From JBGAKG01 sp044224495 (GTDB lineage: Bacteria > Myxococcota_A > Polyangia > Polyangiales > Polyangiaceae): a stretch of DNA of 64,000 nucleotides. The notes below the pieces were generated by a model, which did not search any database, had not been told where the DNA came from, and was given only the letters and a program-made list of their open reading frames with translations. Below, one piece after another: positions 17,502-27,616 of the stretch (its first letter is position 1; the number at the start of each line of letters is the position of its first letter). The stretch is taken from NCBI GenBank assembly GCA_044224495.1, contig JBGAKG010000009.1:241387-305386 (forward strand). The letters run 5' to 3'. A program made the position numbers and the translations under genes.

Positions 17502-18500
17502 TTAGTCGTTCTGGGCGCAGCGGAACCCGATGAAGGGCTCGCGGGGGCTGTTCTCGAGGAACCAACGCGCGGCGGTCCGGACGCTGAAGCCGGCGCTGGC
17601 GTACGAGCCCCCGCGCGCGACGTGGACGCCACCGGCGGTGGAGACGGGGTTCACTTGGGGCGTGCTCGGGTACTCCTGGATCTTCACGTCGGGCGTGGCC
17701 GAGCCGGGGGCCTGCACCTTGATCAGATCGAGGAGATCGACGACCCACTCGGCGACGTTCCCGGCGAGATCCAAGACGCCCTCGGGCGTCGCGCCGTCGG
17801 GGAAGGAGCCGACCGGCGCGAGGCCGGCGTAGCCGTCGCTCGCATCGGTGGGGTCGTGCGCGAACGAACCGTGGTTGGCGAGGTGCGGGTTCCAGCGGGT
17901 CCCCCACGGGAAGATGCGGCGCGCGGTCCCGCGCGCGGCGAGCTCCCACTCGGCTTCGGTGGGGAGCCGCCCCCCGGCCCACGCGCAGAAGCGCATCGCG
18001 TCTTCGCGCGAGACGTGGGTCATCGGGAAGCGCGGCTGATCGAAGCGAGCGTCGCCGCGCGGGAAATCGTTCGCGTCACAGACGCCGACCGTGACGCAGC
18101 GCAGGTAGGCCTCGACCGTGACCTCCGTCCGATCGATCCAGAAGGGCGACAGCGTGACCTCGTGGAGCGGTGCCTCGCGCATGAGATCGGTGCGGAGGAT
18201 GCAGATGCTCTGGCGCTCCGTGCTCGCCGGCGACGGCGGGGCGAGGGGAGCGCCGAGCGGCTCCTGCTGGCAGAGCCCAATCGCGGCTTGGAGCTCCTGG
18301 CCGCTGGAGCCCATCATGAACCGGCCGCCTCCGATCCGGACGCGCCCGGTGGGCGCCGGCCGGAGCAGGAGCGCTCCGTCCTCGGCGTGGCCGGCCGTGC
18401 TCGCCGTCAGCGGGACGGTCCCGCTGCCGCGCGCGCCCGCGCTCGCCGAGAGCGCGACGGCGAGCGCGGCGAGGGGGAGGAACTTGGGGCCACGCACCAT
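17502..18500 (-). CDS. Secreted formylglycine-generating-enzyme/sulfatase-modifying-factor domain protein
   Basis: The 332-residue protein has an N-terminal signal peptide (FLPLAALAVALSASAGARG) and an FGE-sulfatase domain. Family landmarks are GGRFMMGS, FWIDRTEVTVEAYLRC, FPMTHVSREDAMRFCAWAGGRLPTEAEWE, GNVAEWV, ARGGSY and the terminal FRC. True formylglycine-generating enzymes oxidise a Cys of sulfatases using a pair of active-site Cys in the C-terminal part. I do not see that pair, so it may be one of the many non-enzymatic or adhesin-like FGE-fold proteins. No sulfatase is nearby. It lies 18 bp after the E2 gene. Confidence 0.87.
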   Translation of the reverse strand: MVRGPKFLPLAALAVALSASAGARGSGTVPLTASTAGHAEDGALLLRPAPTGRVRIGGGRFMMGSSGQELQAAIGLCQQEPLGAPLAPPSPASTERQSICILRTDLMREAPLHEVTLSPFWIDRTEVTVEAYLRCVTVGVCDANDFPRGDARFDQPRFPMTHVSREDAMRFCAWAGGRLPTEAEWELAARGTARRIFPWGTRWNPHLANHGSFAHDPTDASDGYAGLAPVGSFPDGATPEGVLDLAGNVAEWVVDLLDLIKVQAPGSATPDVKIQEYPSTPQVNPVSTAGGVHVARGGSYASAGFSVRTAARWFLENSPREPFIGFRCAQND

Positions 18501-18518
18501 GGCGTGGAGGTTAACACG

Positions 18519-19979
18519 TCATCCGGTCAGGATCCGGATCGGGCGCTCGAGGAGCGCGCGCAGCTCGGCGAGGAACGCCGCACCGATCGCTCCATCGACC
18601 ACGCGGTGGTCGCACGAGAGCGTCATCGCGAGCTTCTTGCCCGGGACGACGGCGCCGGCCTTCACCACCGGCTCGTCGCGGACGCGCCCGACCGCGAGGA
18701 TTGCGCCCTCGGGCGGGTTGATGACGGCGGAGAACTCGTCGATCCCGAACATGCCGAGGTTCGAGATGGAGAACGTGCCGTCCATCATCTCTTCGGGCTT
18801 GAGCTTCTTCTGCTTCGCGCGCGCGGCGAGATCGCGCACCTTCGCGGCGATCGCGCTGATCGAGAGCTGGTCGGCGTCCCGGACGACGGGCGTGACGAGC
18901 CCATCGGGCACGGCGACGGCGACCGAGACGTCCACGCGCTGGTGGAGGAGGATCGCCTCGGGCGTGTAGGTCGCGTTGCACTCCGGCACCTTCTTCAGCG
19001 CGAGCGCGCACGCCTTGATCAGCAGATCGTTGATGCTGATCTTCACTGCGCCCTCGCCATCGGCGAGGACCTCGGTGTTGAGCTGTTCGCGGAACGCGCT
19101 CAGGGCGGCGACGTCGACGTCGATCGTCAGGTAGAAGTGCGGGACCGTCGTCTTCGACTCCGTGAGGCGCCGCGCGATGGTCTTGCGCATCATCGAGAGG
19201 GGGCGTGCCTCGGGCGCGGGGCGGCCCGCGACCGCGAGCGCGACCGGTGCCTCGACCGCGGCGCGCGTGAGCGCGGCCGTGGTCGCCGGAGCGCCCATCG
19301 TGTCCGCCGGGGCTGCGCGGCCCATGAGGTTGCCGAGATCGGCCGCGACGACGCGACCGCCGGGGCCGGTGCCCTTCGCGCCGCGGAGATCGACGCCGAG
19401 CTCGCGCGCCTGCTTGCGCACGAACGGCGACGCGAGCACGCGCCCGCCCTCGGTGGTGCGCGGCGTCGGGGCGCCTTCGCGCTCGGTCCGATCGAGCACG
19501 CTCCCGGTGGCCGCCTTCGGGGCGCGCTCGCCCGCGGGCGCCGGGGTGATCTGCGGCGCCGAGACCGCGCCCTGCCGGAGGGGCGGGGGCGCGTGCGACT
19601 GCATGAACGTGGAGACGCGCGGCTGCATGGAGAGCGGCAGCGCACCGAGCACGCTCGGCGACGGCGTGGCCGGCTCGGCGACCGGCTCGGGCTTCGGGGC
19701 TTCCTTGGCCTTCGCGGGCGAGATCTGCGTCACGTCCTCGCCCGGCGAGCCCACGATCGCGACCGGCTGTCCGAGCTTGACCGTCGCCCCCGCCTCGACG
19801 AGGCGCTTGAGGAGCGTGCCCTTGTCGAACGAACGAAACTCCATCGTCGCCTTGTCGGTCTCGACCTCGGCGAGGAGGTCGTCGATCGCGATCGCGTCGC
19901 CCTCCTTCTTGTGCCAGGTCGTGAGCACGCCCTCTTCCATCGTCGGAGAGAGCTTCGGCATTTCGAGGATCTTGGCCAT
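18519..19979 (-). CDS. pdhC: Pyruvate dehydrogenase E2, dihydrolipoamide acetyltransferase
   Basis: The 486-residue protein contains, in order, one lipoyl domain (residues 1-78; lipoylated Lys43 in ETDKATM) and a flexible Ala/Pro-rich linker. Next is a peripheral-subunit-binding domain (LASPFVRKQARELGVDL... GTGPGGRVVAADL), a second linker and the catalytic acyltransferase domain with the active-site His in SCDHRVVDGA near the C-terminus. It transfers the acetyl group from lipoamide to CoA. LipA at 6.7 kb would supply the cofactor. It is third in the E1alpha-E1beta-E2 operon; no E3 gene is in the window. Confidence 0.95.
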   Translation of the reverse strand: MAKILEMPKLSPTMEEGVLTTWHKKEGDAIAIDDLLAEVETDKATMEFRSFDKGTLLKRLVEAGATVKLGQPVAIVGSPGEDVTQISPAKAKEAPKPEPVAEPATPSPSVLGALPLSMQPRVSTFMQSHAPPPLRQGAVSAPQITPAPAGERAPKAATGSVLDRTEREGAPTPRTTEGGRVLASPFVRKQARELGVDLRGAKGTGPGGRVVAADLGNLMGRAAPADTMGAPATTAALTRAAVEAPVALAVAGRPAPEARPLSMMRKTIARRLTESKTTVPHFYLTIDVDVAALSAFREQLNTEVLADGEGAVKISINDLLIKACALALKKVPECNATYTPEAILLHQRVDVSVAVAVPDGLVTPVVRDADQLSISAIAAKVRDLAARAKQKKLKPEEMMDGTFSISNLGMFGIDEFSAVINPPEGAILAVGRVRDEPVVKAGAVVPGKKLAMTLSCDHRVVDGAIGAAFLAELRALLERPIRILTG

Positions 19980-19997
19980 CGGTTCCTCTTCGGTCCT

Positions 19998-20981
19998 TCA
20001 GCGGGAGAGCAGGCGCTCGATCGTGGCGACGACGCGGTCGGCCTGCGGCATCACGTACTGCTCGAGCTTCGCGTTGTACGGCATGGGGACGTCGCGCGTG
20101 GTGACGCGCAGGATGGGGGCGTCGAGGTCGTCGAACGCGAGCCGCTGCACGCGGTCCGCGATCTCGGCACCCACGCCACCGTAGGGCCAGCCTTCGTGGA
20201 CGACGACGCAGCGGTGCGTCTTCCGAACCGAGGCGACGATGGTGTCCTCGTCGAGCGGGCGGATGCTGCGGAGGTCGATGACCTCGACCGAGGCGCCCTT
20301 CTTCTCGAGCGTGGCCGCGGCGTCGAGGGCGACGTGCGTCATGCGCGAGTACGCGACGAGCGTCACGTCGGTGCCCGGGCGCACGACGTTGGCGACGCCG
20401 AGCGGGAGCACGTCGATGGAATCGTCGACCTCCCCTTTGACCGAGTAGAGCGTCTCCGACTCCATGACGAGCACGGGGTTGTCGTCGCGGATCGCGGCCT
20501 TCATGAGGCCCTTCGCGTCCTGCGGGAACGCAGGGGCCACGACCTTGAGCCCGGGCACCGTCGCGTAGAAGTGCTCCATCGCGTGCGAGTGCTGGCTCCC
20601 GACCTGACGCGCGCTCGCGTTCGGGCCGCGGAAGACGATCGGGCACGAGAACTGCCCGCCCGACATCTGCCGGATCTTGGCCGCGTTGTTCAGGATCTGG
20701 TCGAACGCGATCGCGCTGAAGTTCCAGGTCATGAACTCGATGATCGGGCGGAGCCCGACCATCGCGGCACCCACGCCGAGGCCGGCGAAGCCGCCCTCCG
20801 CGATCGGAGCGTCGACCACGCGCCGCTCGCCGAACTTCTCGAGCATGCCTTCGGTCACCTTGTAGGCGCCCTGGTAGTGGCCGACTTCTTCGCCCATGAG
20901 GAACACGCTGTCGTCGCGTTCCATCTCTTCGATCATTGCTTCGCGGAGGGCCTCGCGAAACCGCAGCGTTCGAGTGGTCAT
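19998..20981 (-). CDS. pdhB: Pyruvate dehydrogenase E1 component, beta subunit
   Basis: The 327-residue protein has the hallmarks of the E1beta/transketolase C-terminal family. They are FREALREAMIEEMERDDSVFLMGEEVGHYQGAYKVTEGML (start), the MTWNF...QILNNAAKIRQMSGG segment, and HSHAMEHFYATVPGLKVVAPAFPQDAKGLMK. IDLRSIRPLDEDTIVASV and VHEGWPYGGVGAEI follow near the C-terminus. Glu residues here activate TPP bound by E1alpha. It is separated from pdhA by 4 bp and from pdhC by 18 bp, so the three are expressed together. Confidence 0.95.
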   Translation of the reverse strand: MTTRTLRFREALREAMIEEMERDDSVFLMGEEVGHYQGAYKVTEGMLEKFGERRVVDAPIAEGGFAGLGVGAAMVGLRPIIEFMTWNFSAIAFDQILNNAAKIRQMSGGQFSCPIVFRGPNASARQVGSQHSHAMEHFYATVPGLKVVAPAFPQDAKGLMKAAIRDDNPVLVMESETLYSVKGEVDDSIDVLPLGVANVVRPGTDVTLVAYSRMTHVALDAAATLEKKGASVEVIDLRSIRPLDEDTIVASVRKTHRCVVVHEGWPYGGVGAEIADRVQRLAFDDLDAPILRVTTRDVPMPYNAKLEQYVMPQADRVVATIERLLSR

Positions 20982-20985
20982 CGTT

Positions 20986-21972
20986 CTATCCGGCGAAAGG
21001 TCCGCTGTAGGTGGTCTCTTCGAGGAGCTCGGGTCCCGGCTCGGGCGACTCGTCGGCGAACTTCACCGCGTCCGCGACCTCGCGCTCGACGTCCGCCTCG
21101 AGGGCTTCGAGCTCCGCCTTGTCCATGATCGCCTCGAGCTTGGTGCGCGCGCTGTGGAGCGGGTCGCGCTTCTTGTGCTCCTCGAGCTCGGCCGCGGTGC
21201 GGTACTTGCCCGGATCGCTCATCGAGTGGCCGCGGAAGCGGTAGGTGCGCACCTCGACGAGGGTCGGGAGGCTCTCTTCGCGCGCGCGCTTCACCGCCGC
21301 GCCGATCCGCTCCTCGACCTCGAGCACGTCGGTCGCGAAGAAGCGATCGTGCGCGATGCCGTACCCGACGGCCTTGAGGCTCACGTCCTCCTGGCTGAGC
21401 GTGCGGGAGAGGGGCGTGCCCATCGAGTACTCGTTGTTCTCGCAGATGAAGACGACGGGGAGCTTCCAGAGCGCGGCGAGGGACACGCCCTCGTGGAAGC
21501 CCTGGATCGAGACCGCGCCGTCGCCGAAGAGGCAGAGCGTGACGCGCCCGTCCTTGCGGTACTTGGAGGCGAACGCGGCGCCGGTGCCGAGCGGGATGTG
21601 CCCGCCGACGATGCCGTGCCCGCCGAGCATGTTGTTCGCCGCGTCGAACATGTGCATCGAGCCGCCGAGCCCGCGCGAGCAGCCGGTGACCTTGCCGAAG
21701 AGCTCCGCCATCATCGCGCGGGCGCTCATGCCCTTCGCGATCGCGATGCCGTGATCGCGGTAGGTGGTGACGATGTAGTCGTCCTTCCCGATCACGGAGC
21801 ACGCGCCGACGGCGACGGCCTCTTGGCCGATGTAGAGGTGGAGGAATCCACCGATCTTCCCCATCGCGTACGCGCGCGCGGCCTCTTCTTCGAGGCGGCG
21901 AATGAGGAACATCTGCCGGTAGAGCTGCGCGAGCTTCGGCTTCTGGGCCTGTGGGACGTTCACAGCGGTCAT
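20986..21972 (-). CDS. pdhA: Pyruvate dehydrogenase E1 component, alpha subunit
   Basis: I start it at the ATG at 21972 (MTAVNVPQAQ). A start 66 bp upstream would add atypical sequence. The 328 residues include GGSMHMFDAANNMLGGHGIVGG, the thiamine-diphosphate motif GDGAVSIQGFHEGVSLAALWKLPVVFICENN (GDG...NN), the regulatory-loop type RYRFRGHSMSDPGKYR-like region and the C-terminal helices. E1alpha decarboxylates pyruvate with E1beta. A branched-chain 2-oxoacid E1 is the alternative, but GHSMSDP and SMHMFD favour pyruvate. First gene of the operon. Confidence 0.94.
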   Translation of the reverse strand: MTAVNVPQAQKPKLAQLYRQMFLIRRLEEEAARAYAMGKIGGFLHLYIGQEAVAVGACSVIGKDDYIVTTYRDHGIAIAKGMSARAMMAELFGKVTGCSRGLGGSMHMFDAANNMLGGHGIVGGHIPLGTGAAFASKYRKDGRVTLCLFGDGAVSIQGFHEGVSLAALWKLPVVFICENNEYSMGTPLSRTLSQEDVSLKAVGYGIAHDRFFATDVLEVEERIGAAVKRAREESLPTLVEVRTYRFRGHSMSDPGKYRTAAELEEHKKRDPLHSARTKLEAIMDKAELEALEADVEREVADAVKFADESPEPGPELLEETTYSGPFAG

Positions 21973-22039
21973 GGGGTCGCGCAGCATAGGCAAACTCGCG
22001 CGCCCTGCCCAGGGCTCGCAAGTTCTGCACTGCGTCAAT

Positions 22040-23104
22040 TCAGTAGCCGCGGCGGGACAGGTTCGCGAAGTTGGTGCACGAGTCGGCGTCCCCGCCGTCG
22101 CACGCCTTCTTGTAGAAGCCCTTGGCGGTCGTGAGATCGCGGCCGACGCCGAGCCCGTTCTCGTAGAGGCGGCCCAAATTGGAGCACCCGCTCGATTTCC
22201 CGGCGTTGCAGCCCTTCTCGTAGAAGCTGGCCGCCTTCGTGGGGCTCAACGCCACGCCGCTGCCCTTCTCGTAGAGCTTGCCCAGCGCGACGCAGCCGCT
22301 GCCGGAGCCGCCCGTACAAGCGGTCTGGTAGTGGACGGAGGCGGTGTAGACGTCCTTCGCGGTGCCCTCGCCGACCTCTTCCTGGATGCCGAGGTTGTAG
22401 CAGCCGCTCGGGTCGCCCCCGTTGCAGCCTTGGCGGTAGAGGTCGACGCAGCGCGTGAAGTCCTTCTTCACGCCGAGACCCTTCCAGTACATGTATCCCA
22501 AGTTGGTACATGCCCAGGCGTCCTTCTTGGTGCACGCCTTGTCGAACAGCGCGACCGCCATCGCGTTGTCCTGCTTGCGACCGCCTTGCGCGTAGAGGTA
22601 GTGCAGGCCGAGGTGGTTGCACCCGCGGGTCGAGCCGCCGTCGCACGCCTGCTGGTACAGGCCGGACGCCTTGACCTTGTCCTCGGCGACGCCCTTGCCG
22701 TCGTCGTAGAGGGCGCCGAGGTTGGCGCAGCCCTCGGGGCTCTTCCCGTCGCAGGCCTGCTTGTAATACTTGGCCGCAGTCGTCAGGTCGACGGCGGTGC
22801 CGTGCCCGAGCTCGTAGTTGATCGCGAGGTCGTTGCACTTCCCCGCGTTGCCGCCGAGGCAGCCGCTCTCGTTGAGCGTCAGGGCCTTCTTGTCGGCCTC
22901 GTCCGCCTCGGTCGAGCCGCCGACGCCGCCGGCCACCCCGCTCGTCGACGTGCTGGTCGTGGTCGGGTGGGTGGTCGCGAGGGGGGCCCCCGCGTCGACC
23001 GAGCCCTTCGGGCGCATGCTCGAGATGATCTTCTTGCAGCCCACGAGCGGCGACACCGCGACGAGGACGAGAGCGGAGAGAATCAGGGTACGAGCGCGGC
23101 GCAT
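22040..23104 (-). CDS. Cys-rich Sel1-repeat lipoprotein
   Basis: The 354-residue protein has a lipoprotein signal (VLVAVSPLVGC, Cys23). About seven Sel1-like repeats of roughly 36 residues follow, each carrying a Cys pair, for example YKQACDGKSPEGCANLGALYDDGKGVAEDK and YQTACTGGSGSGCVALGKLYEKGSGV. Paired Cys in every repeat is the pattern of Helicobacter Hcp proteins, where each repeat is locked by a disulfide. That implies a periplasmic or surface location. It is a paralogue of the gene just upstream, with which it overlaps by one base at 23104. Confidence 0.9.
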   Translation of the reverse strand: MRRARTLILSALVLVAVSPLVGCKKIISSMRPKGSVDAGAPLATTHPTTTSTSTSGVAGGVGGSTEADEADKKALTLNESGCLGGNAGKCNDLAINYELGHGTAVDLTTAAKYYKQACDGKSPEGCANLGALYDDGKGVAEDKVKASGLYQQACDGGSTRGCNHLGLHYLYAQGGRKQDNAMAVALFDKACTKKDAWACTNLGYMYWKGLGVKKDFTRCVDLYRQGCNGGDPSGCYNLGIQEEVGEGTAKDVYTASVHYQTACTGGSGSGCVALGKLYEKGSGVALSPTKAASFYEKGCNAGKSSGCSNLGRLYENGLGVGRDLTTAKGFYKKACDGGDADSCTNFANLSRRGY

Positions 23105-24171
23105 CAGTTTCCTTTTCGCGCGAGGTTGGCGTAGCTGGTGCACGCGGCGGAGTCCCCACCGTCGCACGCCTTCTTGTAGTAGCTCTTCGCCGACGAGACG
23201 TCGCGCGCGACGCCGACCCCGTCCTCGTAGAGGCGGCCCAGGCTCTTGCAGCCCAGCGCTTTGCCGTCGTCGCAGCCCTGGCGATAGAGCTTGGCCGCGC
23301 GGCTCGCGTCGGCGGCGACGCCATCGCCGTCTTCGTAGAGCGCGCCGAGGTAGACGCAGCCGTCGGCGGCTCCCTTGTCGCACGCCTTCTCGTAGAGGGT
23401 GGCCGCGCGGCGGGTGCTCTTCGGCACGTTGGTACCATTTTGGTACCGGACGCCGAGGTTGGCGCAGCCCTGGCCGTCGTCGGCGTCGCACGCCTTCTCG
23501 TAGAGCGAGACGGCGCGCGGGCCGTCGGCGCGCACGCCGAGGCCCTTGGAGTACATGTAGCCTTCGTTCGTGCAGGCGCTGCCGTAGCCCTTGTCGCAGG
23601 CCTTCGTGAAGAGGGCGACCGCCTTCGCGTCGTCGCGGGGCAGACCGCCGACGCCGTCGCGGTAGTCCATCCCGAGGCTGTCGCACCCGTAGTTCGAGCC
23701 GAGGTCGCACCCCTGCTTGTACAGGCTGACGGCCTTCACCTCGTCCTTCGGGACGCCGTGCCCGCTGGAGTAGAGCGCACCGAGGTTCGCGCAGCCGCTC
23801 GCGTACTTGCCGTCGCAGGCCTGCTTGTAGAGGCTGAACGCCTTCGCGTAGTCGCGCTTCGCGCCGCGCCCTTCTTCGTAGTCGGCGCCGGCCGAGTTGC
23901 AGGCCGAGAGATCACCGTGCGTGCAGTCGGTCTCGTGCTGGCTCAGGTTGCGCGCGAGCGAGGGGTCGGCGCTGAGGTCCGCCGGATCGGTGGTGCCGGT
24001 GGCCGCCGCGGTCGACGTCGCCGCCACGGTCGTCGCGGGGGGGCTGACGGGGGCGGCGCCAGCGTCCTTCTTGAGGAGCCCGCTCAGCACCTTGCGGCAG
24101 CCGGTCGCCCCGGTGAGGGCGAACGCCGCGAGCGCGAGGACGAGGAGACGACGGGGGTAGGGGAGGCGCAC
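23104..24171 (-). CDS. Cys-rich Sel1-repeat lipoprotein (paralogue)
   Basis: The protein is 355 residues with a lipoprotein signal (FALTGATGC, Cys25) and an Ala/Thr linker. About eight Sel1 repeats with Cys pairs follow, such as YKQACDGKYASGCANLGALYSSGHGVPKDE and YEKACDKGAADGCVYLGALYEDGDGV. It is nearly co-linear with its downstream neighbour, ending in a related ACDGGDSAACTSYANLARKGN. That indicates tandem duplication. The stop overlaps the neighbour's start (TGATG), so the pair is translationally coupled. Hcp/Sel1 lipoproteins often act as protein-interaction scaffolds; the partner is unknown. Confidence 0.9.
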   Translation of the reverse strand: MRLPYPRRLLVLALAAFALTGATGCRKVLSGLLKKDAGAAPVSPPATTVAATSTAAATGTTDPADLSADPSLARNLSQHETDCTHGDLSACNSAGADYEEGRGAKRDYAKAFSLYKQACDGKYASGCANLGALYSSGHGVPKDEVKAVSLYKQGCDLGSNYGCDSLGMDYRDGVGGLPRDDAKAVALFTKACDKGYGSACTNEGYMYSKGLGVRADGPRAVSLYEKACDADDGQGCANLGVRYQNGTNVPKSTRRAATLYEKACDKGAADGCVYLGALYEDGDGVAADASRAAKLYRQGCDDGKALGCKSLGRLYEDGVGVARDVSSAKSYYKKACDGGDSAACTSYANLARKGN

Positions 24172-24241
24172 GGCGGGCAGGATAGCTCAGATCCTTGGCG
24201 TCTTACGCTGCGGCCGTGGCGGACTTCCCCTCCATTCCCGT

Positions 24242-25438
24242 TCAGGGGGGCGGAAGCTGAGGGAGGCTGCTCGGCGCGGACGTCGGGCCGCTGCTCGCAG
24301 CGGCGCTCGACGCGGACGGCGTGGGCTTGGCGGCGGACGGCTTCGGCGGAGGTGGCTTGGGCGGCGCGGTACTCGCGCTGGCCGACGACGCCGGGTGCTC
24401 GTCCCCGTTCGCGCCCGCGCCGCGGCGACCGAAGCCCCACAGGCCGACGATCACGATCAGCGCGAGCCCGAGCAGGATGTTCTGCCAGCGGCGGGTCGCG
24501 CGCGGGACGATCGACGTCCGCGACGGCGGCGGGATCGTGAACGCACCCGACACGCGCGCGTCGAGGGCGGAGGCGAGCGCGTCCGCGAACGCGCGGCAGC
24601 TCGCGTAGCGCTCCTCGGGCGACGGCGACAGCGCACGCCGCACGACGCCGTCGGCGCGGCCGAGCACGATCCGGAGCCGCTCGTCCTGGGTCGTGTCGGC
24701 GAGGAGGACGGGATCGCCCTTCTGCACCGCCTCGACGACGGCGACGATGTCTTCGCCGGGGAACGCCCGTCCGCCCGCGAGCGCCTCGTAGAGCGTGGCG
24801 GCGAGCGAGAACTGATCGGCCGCGGGGCCGAAGCGCCCGGTGCCGTTTGCCGGTGCGGGCTCGCCGTCGGGGGCCGAGCTCCGTGTGCCGCCGCGCGTCT
24901 CCGGGGCCGAGTAGGCGGCCGTGCCGATCATCGTCTGCGGCATCGTGAGCGTGGAGTCGGGGATCCGCGCGATCCCGAAGTCGGTCAGGACGGCGCCCGC
25001 CGGCGACAAGATGACGTTCTCCGGTTTCACGTCGCGGTGGATCACGCCGTTCTGGTGCGCGTGCGTCAGCGCGCCGCCGAGCTCGAGCGCGATCTTCGAG
25101 ACCTCGATCGGGGCCAGCGGCCCGTTCTCGAGCCGCTCCCGGAGCGTGGGGCCCTCGACGTACGCGAAGACGAGGAAGAGCCCGAACTCGTCGTCGTCCC
25201 CCATGTCGTGCAGGGTCACGACGTTGGGGTGCGTGAGCGCGGCGGCGGCCTTCGCTTCGTTGCGCATGCGCTCGAAGAGCGAGCGCTTCACCTCGGGAGG
25301 CAGTCCGAGGTCGTCGCGGACCAGCTTGATCGCCACCCGCCGCCCGAGCACCGTGTCCGTCGCGAGGTAGACGCGCCCCATGCCCCCTTGGCCGAGGAGC
25401 TCGCTCACCTCGTACCGGCCGATGCGCGTCGGATCCAT
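24242..25438 (-). CDS. Membrane-anchored Ser/Thr protein kinase (Hanks type)
   Basis: The 398-residue protein has its kinase domain at the N-terminus. It shows the Gly-loop LLGQGGMGRVYLA (14-26), catalytic Lys38 in VAIKLV, the catalytic loop VIHRDVKPENVIL, DFG in LTDFGIA and the APE-like SAPE. A single hydrophobic helix (ILLGLALIVIVGLWGF, about residue 315) follows. A tail of about 65 residues rich in Pro, Ser and Ala is left outside. It lacks PASTA or other sensor domains. Its ATG overlaps the stop of the upstream ABC ATPase gene (TGATG at 25436-25440), so the kinase is co-translated with the transporter ATPases. Confidence 0.94.
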   Translation of the reverse strand: MDPTRIGRYEVSELLGQGGMGRVYLATDTVLGRRVAIKLVRDDLGLPPEVKRSLFERMRNEAKAAAALTHPNVVTLHDMGDDDEFGLFLVFAYVEGPTLRERLENGPLAPIEVSKIALELGGALTHAHQNGVIHRDVKPENVILSPAGAVLTDFGIARIPDSTLTMPQTMIGTAAYSAPETRGGTRSSAPDGEPAPANGTGRFGPAADQFSLAATLYEALAGGRAFPGEDIVAVVEAVQKGDPVLLADTTQDERLRIVLGRADGVVRRALSPSPEERYASCRAFADALASALDARVSGAFTIPPPSRTSIVPRATRRWQNILLGLALIVIVGLWGFGRRGAGANGDEHPASSASASTAPPKPPPPKPSAAKPTPSASSAAASSGPTSAPSSLPQLPPP

Positions 25439-26510
25439 CAGACCTCGTGTGGATTGAAGCACGCCACCCGGTGGCCTGCCTCCACTTCGTCGAACGGAGG
25501 CGTCTCTTTGTCGCACACGCCGCTGATCGCCCGGCCGCAGCGCGGGTGGAACGAGCAGCCCGGCGGCGGGTCGATCGGGGAGGGGAGGTCCCCTTCGACC
25601 AGGATGCGGAGCTGCTTCTTTCCCGGGTCGGCGACGGGGGCCGCGGCGAGGAGCGCGCGCGTGTAGGGGTGACGCGAGCGGTCGTAGAGGCTCTCGCGCT
25701 CGGCCTGCTCCACCACGCGCCCCAGGTACATCACGGCGACGCGGTGGCTGACGTGCTCGACCACCTTCAGATCGTGCGAGATGAAGAGGTAGGACAGCCC
25801 GAGCTGGTCCTGCAGGTCCATGAGCAGGTTGACGATCTGCGCCTGGATCGAGACGTCGAGCGCGCTGATCGGCTCGTCGCAGACGATGAAGTCGGGCTTC
25901 ACCGCGAGGGCGCGCGCGATCCCGATGCGCTGGCGCTGCCCGCCGGAGAACTCGTGCGGGTAGCGGTCGCGGTGCTCGGGGCGGAGGCCGACCTTGTGGA
26001 GCAGGTCGGCGATCATCTCGTCCTCTTCGCTCCGGCTCTTCGCCAGGTCGAAGACCTTGATGCCCTCGCCCACGATCTCGCGCACGGTCATGCGCGGGTT
26101 GAGGCTCGAGTAGGGGTCCTGGAAGATGATCTGCATCCGCCGGCGAAGCGCCCGCATCCCACTTTGGGACAGGAAGGTGATGTCTTTGCCGTCGAAGATG
26201 ACGCGCCCGAACGACGGCTCGACCAGGCGCAGGACGAGCCGCCCGAGCGTGCTCTTGCCGCACCCGCTCTCGCCGACGAGGCCGAGCGTCTCCGCGCGGC
26301 GCACGCGGAGCGAGACGTCTTCGACCGCGCGGAGGTACGCGCCCCGCCCGCGCGGCGCGGGGAAGAACTTGGTCAGCTTGTCCGTCGCGACGAGCGTGCG
26401 CGGTTTGGAGCCATCCTTCGCTCCGCCGGGCGAGCTGGGTCGATCCGGGGGCAGCTCGGGCGAGCTCTCGTCGCTCTTGGCCTCTTTCGGCGCGCGCTTC
26501 GCCTTCTCGC

Positions 26511-26514
<4 letters not shown>
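25438..26514 (-). CDS. Oligopeptide/dipeptide ABC transporter ATP-binding protein (OppF/DppF-like)
   Basis: The 358-residue protein starts at GTG 26514 and has a charged N-terminal extension of about 45 residues. The ATPase core has Walker A GESGCGKST, Q-loop FQDPYSSLNPRMTV, signature FSGGQRQR, Walker B FIVCDEPISALDVS and the switch His in ISHDL. The C-terminal oligopeptide-type domain has Cys residues (GCSFHPRCGRAISGVCDKE), which bind an iron-sulfur cluster in related Dpp ATPases. It overlaps the OppD-like gene by four bases and the kinase gene by three. No permease or binding protein is in the window. Confidence 0.93.
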
Positions 26515-27587
<1,073 letters not shown>

Positions 27588-27616
27588 GCCGTTTTTCCGT
27601 GCTACCGTCGCCGCCG

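Noticed and set aside
16959..21128. A 1389-residue open frame on the plus strand
   Set aside because: It is antisense to the pdh operon and neighbours. Its composition (Arg, Ala, Glu, Asp, Val runs) is that of a frame shadow in GC-rich DNA, with no domain.
26146..26173. A GTCCCAAAGTGGGA match in the OppF-like gene
   Set aside because: It lies inside a conserved coding stretch (LSQSGM) outside the element, so I treat it as chance; it does weaken claims of strict element specificity.
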